28,699 nucleotides of DNA from Prevotella sp. UBA2742 (GTDB lineage: Bacteria > Bacteroidota > Bacteroidia > Bacteroidales > Bacteroidaceae): positions 3,536 to 32,234 of the forward strand of contig DEJS01000002.1 of NCBI GenBank assembly GCA_002353485.1. Reading direction: 5' to 3'. A program made the translations under genes and the position numbers. Below, one piece after another: positions 14,549 through 21,700 of this stretch (within the stretch, counting starts at the first letter, position 1; every line of letters starts with the position of its first letter). The notes below the pieces were generated by a model, which worked only from the letters and a program-made list of their open reading frames with translations, ran no database searches and was not told the origin of the DNA.

Positions 14549-17266
14549 TTATATGATTAGTTTCACGCGGAAGCCGCGCTTGGTCTCTTCCTCTATCACA
14601 TGGCGGCACTGCCCGGAGAGCTCGCTTCGATGGGCATCGTTCAGTGGCGTAGCAGTCATCTTTTCCACCATGAAGTCGAGGGCCGTGACGAGCGACTGCT
14701 CGCTGTGGGTGATGCGTACGGTGATGGGGCGGTAAGGTGCCATCGCGCCGTCGAGCATCATGTCAATCAGCTGCTGGGCTTTCTCTTCCTTCTCAGGAAT
14801 GCCGTACTTATGGCAGAAGGCGCTGACGGTCGAGTGCATGCCGAGGAAGTCGAAGTCGGGGCCGCCAATCTCGAACACCTCCTTGCGGATGCGCTGTATG
14901 AAGGCCTTGGTGGCGCTGTGGACGGGCGACTCGAAAATCTGTTGGGGCGTGCCGTCCTCGTGGATATAGCCGTCGTACATGAAGAATATACGGGTGCTTA
15001 CATCGTGGGCAAACTTCATCTCGTGGGTGACGATGAGCATCGTCATGCCCTCCTGGGCCAACTGACGGATAACGCTGAGCACCTCGCCCACCATCGTCGG
15101 GTCGAGGGCCGAGGTAGGCTCGTCGAAGAGGATGACGTCGGGCTTCATGGCCAGTGCGCGGGCGATGGCCACACGCTGCTTCTGTCCGCCGGAGAGGCTC
15201 GACGGATAGACGTCGGCCTTCTCGGCCAGTCCTACCTTGCGCAGCAGTGCCAGTCCCTCCTCGCGTACCTCTTCCTCCGGCACATGACGCAGCTGGCAGG
15301 GCGCGAAGACAACGTTTTCCAGCACCGTCTTATGCTCGAAGAGGTTGAACGACTGGAACACCATGCCCATCTTCTGCCGCAGCCTGTTGACTGGATAGCC
15401 TTTGGCGAGAATGTCCTCCCCATCGACGACGATACTGCCACCGGTGGGTTGCTCCAGCAGGTTCAGACAGCGCAGCAGGGTGCTTTTGCCTGTGCCCGAA
15501 GGCCCGATGATGGAGATGACTTCGCCGCGATGGATGTCGGCGGTGATGTCGCGCAACACTTCGAGCGAGCCGTAGTTCTTCTTCAGGTGGGAAATGCGGA
15601 GAAGTGAAGAGTGATGAGTGAAGAGTGATGAATCTGCTACCGCCGTCGGGGTGCGACGCTTGCGGCGGAGGAAGAGCCACGTACCGCCACCTAATGTAAT
15701 AAGGAGGGCTGCTGCCCACGGCCACAAGGCTCCGTCATCCGACTTGTCGGAAGGCTGCTGCGACGGACTGGTGAGAATCCCCGCTTCCCCCTTGCGTGTG
15801 ATGAGTAAGATGTGCGAATCTACATAGCCGTTGGAGAAGAGCACCTGCTTCTGTCGCTCCTCGGTGACGCTGATGGCGCCCATGGCCATGTCGGCCTTGC
15901 CCGTCTGCACGGCAGGAATCTGTGCGGCGAAGTCCATCACGAGAAATTCCAGTTTCCAATTCCTACGGTTGGCCCACTCCGTCAGCAGAGCCGGTTCCAG
16001 CCCCGACATCTTACCTGCATTGATGAAGTTGAACGGCGGCATGGCCGGATAGGTGGCCACACGCAGGGTGCGCCCTGTGCCGCGCTGCTCGGGGACGGCC
16101 AGGGCCGAGGGGTCGTCGGACTGCTGCCAGCGGTCGTAGATCTTCTGGTAGGTTCCGTCGCGGCGTATGTCGGCCAGGAACTGGTTGAAGTCCTGCTGCA
16201 GGGCGGTGTTGCCCTGATTGAAGATGGCAGCCACGGGAATGGACTCCAGTCCGGCACCCACTGAGTCCACCTTTTCGGCTATTTCCCTGTTGAAATCCAG
16301 CGTCAGGCTCTCGCTGCCCGCCGCGTCCACCTTGCCGCTCTCCAGCGCAGCCAGCAGGTCGGTCGTGGTGGTCATGCGCAGAATGTCGGCATCGGGAGCC
16401 ATGCTGGTGACGGCGATGTCCTGGATGCTACCGATGATGACGGCCACACGCTTGCCTTTTAGCGCCTTGAAGACGGGAGGCACCTCTGACGAAGAAATGC
16501 CAGACATGTTGGCAGGAGCATCGCCTCCGTCCATCGTGGGCATATAGCCCGCCAGACCAAACAGCGTCAGCACCACTGCCGCAACCGTGGCTTTCATGCG
16601 TTGCCGCTGCACCAGTGACTGGAGCAACAGCCCGATGAGCCATGCCATAACGAAATAGATAATGGCCGTCACGATGAGGGGGAAGAAGGCATCGAACGTG
16701 CGCGAGCGTATCAGGTCGGAGGCGCGCGTCATGTCGGCCACGGCAATGTAGCCCACGATGCTCGTGCCCTTCAGCAGACTGACGATCTCGCCCTGATAGA
16801 CGGGCATCACCGCACGGACCACCTGTGGCAGCACAATCTTCAGGAACGTCTGTCTCGGGGTGAAGCCCAAGGCCAGTCCCGCCTCCGTCTGTCCGCGGTC
16901 GATGCCCTGAATGGTGGTGCGGAGCATCTCACTGATGTAGGCCGCCGTATTCATGGCAAAGGTGACGACGGCCACCACGATGCCTGTAGCATCCACTGGT
17001 GCCATCACCACGTAGTACATCAGCATGAGCAGCACCAGCACGGGCGTGCCCCGCATCAGGTCGATATACACCCGCGCCACCTGCCGCAGCCACTTCTTAC
17101 GACTCATACGCATCCAGCACACCAGCCCGCCTAAGAGCGTACCCAGCACGGCGGCAAAGAATGTGATAAGCAGTGTCACCTGCAGACCGTCGAGAATCAT
17201 CCTGTAGCGGCCCTCCACTATCAGGTTGTTGCTGAAGCTCTCAGCTACTTTGCTAAACATATCCAT
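14549..17266 (-). CDS. Single-chain amino-acid ABC transporter: permease, two substrate-binding domains, ATPase
   Basis: Numbering here follows the longer frame from 17317 (922 residues). The start chosen, ATG 17266, is Met18 of that frame and lies 16 bases after a mini-ORF stop. The permease (about 30-240) is of the HisM/GlnP polar-amino-acid type, with the EAA-loop segment EAGLALGFTPRQTFLKIVLP at 145-164. A further hydrophobic helix (about 243-259) precedes two type-3 periplasmic-binding-like domains (about 285-400 and 416-512). A membrane helix at 531-550 leads to the ATPase: Walker A GPSGTGKS 605-612, Q-loop Gln655, signature LSGGQ 708-712, Walker B VILFDEP 728-734 and His765. About 95 unassigned residues follow. 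The topology is coherent: binding domains outside, ATPase inside. A (GTGAAGA)n repeat encodes the linker SSLFTHHSSLL (563-573). The substrate is probably a polar amino acid; which one is unknown. Confidence 0.9.
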   Translation of the reverse strand: MDMFSKVAESFSNNLIVEGRYRMILDGLQVTLLITFFAAVLGTLLGGLVCWMRMSRKKWLRQVARVYIDLMRGTPVLVLLMLMYYVVMAPVDATGIVVAVVTFAMNTAAYISEMLRTTIQGIDRGQTEAGLALGFTPRQTFLKIVLPQVVRAVMPVYQGEIVSLLKGTSIVGYIAVADMTRASDLIRSRTFDAFFPLIVTAIIYFVMAWLIGLLLQSLVQRQRMKATVAAVVLTLFGLAGYMPTMDGGDAPANMSGISSSEVPPVFKALKGKRVAVIIGSIQDIAVTSMAPDADILRMTTTTDLLAALESGKVDAAGSESLTLDFNREIAEKVDSVGAGLESIPVAAIFNQGNTALQQDFNQFLADIRRDGTYQKIYDRWQQSDDPSALAVPEQRGTGRTLRVATYPAMPPFNFINAGKMSGLEPALLTEWANRRNWKLEFLVMDFAAQIPAVQTGKADMAMGAISVTEERQKQVLFSNGYVDSHILLITRKGEAGILTSPSQQPSDKSDDGALWPWAAALLITLGGGTWLFLRRKRRTPTAVADSSLFTHHSSLLRISHLKKNYGSLEVLRDITADIHRGEVISIIGPSGTGKSTLLRCLNLLEQPTGGSIVVDGEDILAKGYPVNRLRQKMGMVFQSFNLFEHKTVLENVVFAPCQLRHVPEEEVREEGLALLRKVGLAEKADVYPSSLSGGQKQRVAIARALAMKPDVILFDEPTSALDPTMVGEVLSVIRQLAQEGMTMLIVTHEMKFAHDVSTRIFFMYDGYIHEDGTPQQIFESPVHSATKAFIQRIRKEVFEIGGPDFDFLGMHSTVSAFCHKYGIPEKEEKAQQLIDMMLDGAMAPYRPITVRITHSEQSLVTALDFMVEKMTATPLNDAHRSELSGQCRHVIEEETKRGFRVKLII
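15604..15631. repeat. 7-base minisatellite (GTGAAGA/GTGATGA)4 inside the ABC transporter gene
   Basis: Four 7-base units alternate GTGAAGA and GTGATGA. On the minus strand they encode the linker between the last transmembrane helix and the ATPase, including LFTHHSSLL. The same unit family is found in the giant gene at 19172-19206. Confidence 0.8.
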
Positions 17267-17282
17267 AACGCTTTTCAACTTT

Positions 17283-17369
17283 TTATTTTGTGTTACTACT
17301 GCACGATGTGAATGCACTTGCGCCGCAAATGAAGATGGCGGCGAGCACCCAATGCATCATCTTTTTCAT
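17283..17369 (-). CDS. 28-residue lipoprotein-like mini-ORF upstream of the ABC transporter
   Basis: The ORF reads MKKMMHWVLAAIFICGASAF, then TSC and a short polar tail SSNTK before TAA. It has every part of a lipoprotein signal peptide: positive start, hydrophobic core, and a lipobox-like FTSC with Cys23. Almost no mature protein follows it. The stop is 16 bases before the transporter ATG at 17266, so it may act as a leader for translational coupling, or it may be the remnant of a lipoprotein gene whose body was lost. It is too short for ordinary gene callers. The signal-peptide character is clear, but expression is unproven. Confidence 0.5.
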   Translation of the reverse strand: MKKMMHWVLAAIFICGASAFTSCSSNTK

Positions 17370-17390
17370 GTATGTTTTTTGTTCGAATGG

Positions 17391-17709
17391 TTATACTTGT
17401 GTATTGTCTTTACGGGGAACGCTGCCCAGGGGGAACGAGTCGAAGTCGTGATGCCCGCGGTCAGTGTAGGCTGTGCCGGGGAAGAGGGCGGCCCCAGTAG
17501 AATGTCTCATCCAAAAAATACAATTCCTTCATATATTCTCTTCTTATCTAATGTTTGCTATCATATCTTGTCTGCCCTCTATCGCTATACTGCCACAAAA
17601 CGGATTCCGCCGGGGCGGCGCTGCTGCAGTCTCGGCGGATAAAGTCTCTCGGTGGGTGGGGATGGGATGTATCTCTATAAGGAGCAACCCTTATATGCTG
17701 AGTCTCATG
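17391..17709 (-). other. Composition-shifted intergenic element with small nested ORFs and GC-rich hairpins
   Basis: This 319-base gap between the PIN toxin and the mini-lipoprotein alternates AT-rich and very GC-rich blocks. On the minus strand, TCCGCCG and CGGCGGA (about 17605-17640) form a stem, and inside it CGCCG/CGGC can also pair. A 39-codon minus ORF (17391-17510, beginning MRHSTGAALFPGTAYTDRGH) and an overlapping 23-codon ORF (beginning MKELYFLDETFYWGRP) are open but match no family I recognise. The block reads like a dispersed Bacteroidales repeat or a structured leader RNA for the transporter operon rather than a gene. I cannot choose between these from one copy. Confidence 0.4.
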
Positions 17710-18129
17710 TCAGTCCCTCACAATCCAATTCTCCAGTTTTATGCCCTTGAAATTCTCAAAATGCTTGGTGTTGTCCGTCACACATACAAAATCATAGGCA
17801 ATAGATGTACAGCCTATCAGCAAGTCGAAATTGTCTTCGCAAGGCGTACCTGCAAGTCTGAGTCTGATTTTCTCCTTTGCTGCTAAGTCGATGGCATCTG
17901 CCATAGGCAATATCTTGATTGCATTGAGAAATCTGTTCAGTTGAGCCGACTTGTCGATGCCGTCTCGTTGAAGCAACAGTTCTACGCCGAATTTCAGTTC
18001 CAGTTCGGTAACCTCCGAGATATAGCAGTTATCCCATCCTACTCTGTCTATGTATCTGTCGACGTTGAATCTTCCGCGCAGGTAAAAGGCGCAGATGTTC
18101 GTGTCGAGAACGTAGCCGTCTGCCTTCAT
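17710..18129 (-). CDS. vapC: PIN-domain toxin (VapC-type ribonuclease)
   Basis: The protein is 139 residues long, normal for VapC. The acidic residues of the PIN active site are present: Asp9 in VLDTN, Glu42/Glu44 in TELELKFG, Asp99/Asp102 in CEDNFDLLIG, and Asp119 in VTDNTKHF. VapC toxins are Mg-dependent endoribonucleases that usually cut tRNA or rRNA. The gene overlaps the upstream antitoxin by four bases (ATGA), the usual arrangement for coupled synthesis of the pair. The toxin looks intact. The target RNA cannot be predicted. Confidence 0.9.
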   Translation of the reverse strand: MKADGYVLDTNICAFYLRGRFNVDRYIDRVGWDNCYISEVTELELKFGVELLLQRDGIDKSAQLNRFLNAIKILPMADAIDLAAKEKIRLRLAGTPCEDNFDLLIGCTSIAYDFVCVTDNTKHFENFKGIKLENWIVRD

Positions 18130-18371
18130 ATCTCAACGATTTCCTGATTGAACTTACGCTCCGCCCGGAGCGCTTCTACAAATTCATCGTCGCTCATGCC
18201 GTCGTCTCCCCAGATGCCATAGAACTCGCTGGCAGAGATTTTCTTCCGATTGCCAGAGTCTTTCAGCGACTGAGTCAACATCGTTATGAGATCTAACTTG
18301 GAGTCATCGTCCAGATACTTCAGACTACTCCACCTGCTTTCCAGTCTCGACCTTAACATTGTTGCTGTCAT
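18126..18371 (-). CDS. Antitoxin partner of the PIN toxin (VapB-like role)
   Basis: The protein is 81 residues long. The N-terminal half is helical and hydrophilic. The C-terminal half, with GIWGDDGMSDDEFVEALRAE and then RKFNQEIVEI, resembles the toxin-wrapping tails of Bacteroidota antitoxins found before PIN toxins. Its stop overlaps the toxin start. No AbrB or RHH motif is evident, so assignment rests on position, size and the acidic tail. A good promoter with an overlapping inverted repeat lies 29 bases upstream, fitting autoregulation. The start could also be Met5. Confidence 0.78.
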   Translation of the reverse strand: MTATMLRSRLESRWSSLKYLDDDSKLDLITMLTQSLKDSGNRKKISASEFYGIWGDDGMSDDEFVEALRAERKFNQEIVEI

Positions 18372-18399
18372 AATTCTCGCTGTTTGGTTTCCACGGCTG

Positions 18400-18436
18400 C
18401 AAAGTTACGACTATTCCCCCGAATATCCAAGGATAT
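18400..18436 (-). promoter_or_regulatory. Promoter and palindromic operator of the toxin-antitoxin pair
   Basis: On the minus strand TTG (18428-18430), a 20-base spacer and TAACTTTG (18400-18407) match the Bacteroidota consensus. An inverted repeat, ATATCC-AA-GGATAT (18423-18436), covers the -33 element. VapBC complexes bind inverted repeats in their own promoters, so this is a candidate operator. Confidence 0.65.
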
Positions 18437-18474
18437 CCGAGATTTAACATTTGTTGAATCTCTCTCGCGACTCG

Positions 18475-18663
18475 GCAGACCTCAAACGAGTTTGGGTCTG
18501 CTCTCGCTGCTCCGAGATTTATTTATCCGTTTGTGTCAGTATGTCAAAGAGCGACGAGCCGAAGGCAGAGCCATGCTTGCATGGGCTATGCTGAGGCGAG
18601 GATGCTCTTCGAGGCGCAAGCCTCAAAGAACGCGCGAGGCGAGTGGAGAGCCAAGCTTGCTTG
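18475..18663. repeat. Hairpin-rich spacer with four stem-loops
   Basis: No gene is seen between 18437 and 18691. The spacer contains four hairpins: 18475-18501 (GCAGACC...GGTCTGC, about 11 pairs with one bulge), 18569-18587 (AGCCATGC/GCATGGGCT), 18606-18629 (GAGGC-GCAA-GCCTC, a GNRA-type loop with TCTT/AAGA below) and 18652-18663 (CAAGC-TT-GCTTG). The last three are centred 40 bases apart. GAGGCGAG recurs at 18593-18600 and 18636-18643. It resembles a family of dispersed GC-rich repeats rather than coding sequence. Confidence 0.5.
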
Positions 18664-18691
18664 AGAGTTGGGAGCTAAATCTTGATAAGCC

Positions 18692-18729
18692 AAACGGTCT
18701 GCGCCTCCAGGCGGAAGACGCAGACCGTT
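18692..18729 (-). terminator. Stem-loop terminator of the giant gene
   Basis: An 11-base-pair perfect stem (AACGGTCTGCG at 18693-18703 and CGCAGACCGTT at 18719-18729) starts 7 bases after the TGA stop on the minus strand. The following TTTGGCTTATC is only weakly T-rich, so termination may be partial. Confidence 0.65.
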
Positions 18730-18735
18730 CGTTTC

Positions 18736-21700
18736 TCACTTCACTCGCTTAATCGTGACCTTTTTTCCGTGGTGGATATACACTCCAGGCCGGGTAGGCT
18801 TGCGGCCTATCTTGAAGCCCTGCAGCGTCCACCAGTCGGTGTCGTCGTCGCCATCGTCAGCAGCTATGGTGCTGATACCTGTCAGCACTGCGCTCAGGTC
18901 GATGACGTAAGGATTCCACGGCGTGCCGATGTTCACGTCGCTGATATAGGTCTGTGTGTTGTCGATGACCACCGTCTCACCATTGATACAGGTGCGCAAC
19001 TCTAACGGCTGTCCGCTGCCCTCACCGGCGATGATGAGATAGTAGAGTCCGCCGTTGGCACGAGTGGCGCCGCGGCACTCGCCACCGATGTAGGCAGCCA
19101 CCTCGCAGGTGTCCACGCTCTGCTCACCGTCCTTCAGTGCAATCACCATCGACATATTGTCGGGATAGCTGGTGAGAAGTGAAGAGTGAAGAGTGAAGAG
19201 TGAAGTAATCGACGAAGTCGCTTCGCTAGTCGAAGAATTTGCTGCCGCCGCACGTCTGGTGCCTGTAGCGTCAGGATAGAAAAACGACTTCTCCTTGTCG
19301 GCCGTACTGTTATACATATAGCCGTGTCCGCTCTCTAAGGCTTTCAGGCTACCCTCCCAGCCGTTCTGGCTGTAGAAGGCTATGCCGTGCTGCGACTTCA
19401 CACAGTCGCCCACCTGCGGGTTGGCGGCGGCCAGCGCCTCGCCGACGGTCATGGTCGTCAGTGGCGTATAGCCTATCCAGTTCCATCCCGATGTCAGCAT
19501 GACGGGTGTTTTCGACAGCTTCAGCTGCTCACCCGTTACAGGCACCTGCTCAGGCATCTGCTGTCCTTCCACGACGGGGGTAATCTTCATCTTGTACATT
19601 GTGGCGGCCTGTATCTGTGCATCCTCCGGCATCCAGTTGTTGCCGTTGCAGAAGATCATCGTTGATGCCTTGTCCTTGATGAAGACATTCCATGGCGTCA
19701 GCAGCGGGAAGACGGCAGCCGGACGCTTGTCGGCAGGACGCACACCTAATGCCACCCAGTTCCAGTTCTGGGTCAGCTTCAGGTTCTGCTCCACGTCGGT
19801 ACCTTTCGTCCAGATGACGGGCTGGTCGAACGACCCTCTGACGACATTGATCTGGAAGGTACTTTCAACAGCAGAACCGTTGAATGCGTTGACGTTGACA
19901 TCCGTATAGGCAATGCCTGCCGAGGCATCCCAGATGCGGAAGCTGACGGGTTTGCCGGCATCGGTGTCACCATTGCCATAGACGGTCATCGTCACATAGG
20001 CAGCACCTCGTACCTGCTCGGGCGATGCCACACCACGGCACTCGCCGTCGATGAAGGCTGCCACCATGCTCTCCGGGTTCTCTATCAGTATGCCGCCTAT
20101 GCGCACCTGTCCGATGTAGTTCATCTGGTGCTCATAGAGCGTCGGGTCTACCGTCCACTGGGGCTTCTCGCCGCTCACCTTCATCACCACGCGCAGCGGC
20201 TCCAGTATCTGGTTGTTGCCCTGCACACCGATGGTCACCTCATAGTTGCCCACGGGCACCAGCGGGTTCACCTGGAAGCGCAGCACCTTCGTCGAGAGCG
20301 GGTTGATTTCGTCGGTAGCGGTACTGCCCACCAGCGAGAGCCACTGCGGCATATTATACAGGGTATAGTACTCGGTATTGCCGCTCTTGTTCTCGATGAC
20401 GACGTCGAAGGTGTGGCTGTCGCCGTACTTCTTGATGATGTTCACCGAGTCCTTCGTCCACTTCAGCGTGTTCTGCTGCACGTAGGCCGTCCAGCGGATG
20501 GGCAGCGATGTGTTGCCGTGCAGGTCGTGGATGCGGTCCACGGTGATGTTCAGCGTCGTACCCTCGATGTCGCGGGGCGTGATGCCGACATCCGTCAGGT
20601 TGATGACCACCTTGCGTTCCGAGGCTACCGGCGACGCGATGAGGCGCGTCTCGTCGGGAGCGTTCTTCAGTGGTGGCGTGTGGTCCATCAGATTGTCCTT
20701 GTCGAAGATGATTTCCTTGGCCGACCCTGCCGACAGGTTCGGAGCCATGTTTTCCATCGTCGGCACCTTTGTCACGGCGCCATTCTCCTCGCCCGTCTTC
20801 TCGAACGGATAGTAGGCCACCAGTCCGCGCGAATAAACATCGGCGGTGTCGATGGTGTTGTAGATGTTTCTGAGCAGTCGGCTCTCGCTGAGTGCCGCAT
20901 GCCAGATGCGCACCTCGTCGGCGAAGGCCATCGCCTCGTTGCCCTTTCCCACGATGAGCCTTGAGCCCTCGATAGGCGGCACGTCGCGCTCGGCAATGAC
21001 AGCCGTGCGCTGTCCGTCCAGGTAGAACGAGGCTGCCTGTCCGCGCACCACGTTCAGTGCCACATGGTGCCATCTACGCAGGTCGGGGAAGTCCTCATGG
21101 CTGGCCACCACCATCGACTTCTTGCCATAGTCAAGCACTATGCTCTGCACACTGTCGTAACGCAGGCGCAGTTTCGACTCCTCTGCAGATGCGTTGGTTT
21201 CAAACACCACCTCGTCCTTGGCACCGCTCTTGTTGTACCACAGTTCTATGGCATAACTGTCGCTCCACCCGGTGGCGAGGCGTGTGATGTCGGCCTGTGC
21301 GCCCTCCGGCTTGTTGATGCGCAGCGAGTAGTTGCGGTTGTTGAGCGTCCACGAGTCATACACCTTGAAGTCGTGCGTGTGGCGGGTGTCGGCGGCAACA
21401 GAGCCGTGGCCCTCGTCCATGGGCCAGTAGTTGGCCAGTCCGTAGATGTAGTTATCCTTGGCCTGATACTTGGTGGCGGCGGCCTCGTGTACGTCGTGGC
21501 AGATGTTATAGAGGCTCAGCCCATGCATGTCGGCCCAGATATGGCCTAAGTAGAGATGGTTGTCGGAAGCGTAGTTCACCACCTGCACGTTTTGTGTTGT
21601 CACAGGCTGGTCATGAAACAGCTCAACGGTGGTCGTGCCATACTGTGCCAGAATGTCGAACGTCATCTTGGCGGCATTGTAGCTCAGGGCAAAGAACACC

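Noticed and set aside
14600..15607. 335-codon plus-strand ORF antisense to the ABC ATPase
   Set aside because: It covers the Walker motifs of the real gene in antisense and has no family signature.
17473..17886. 137-codon plus-strand ORF across the element and the PIN toxin gene
   Set aside because: Its second half is antisense to the PIN domain and its first half covers the composition-shifted element; it has no coherent domain.
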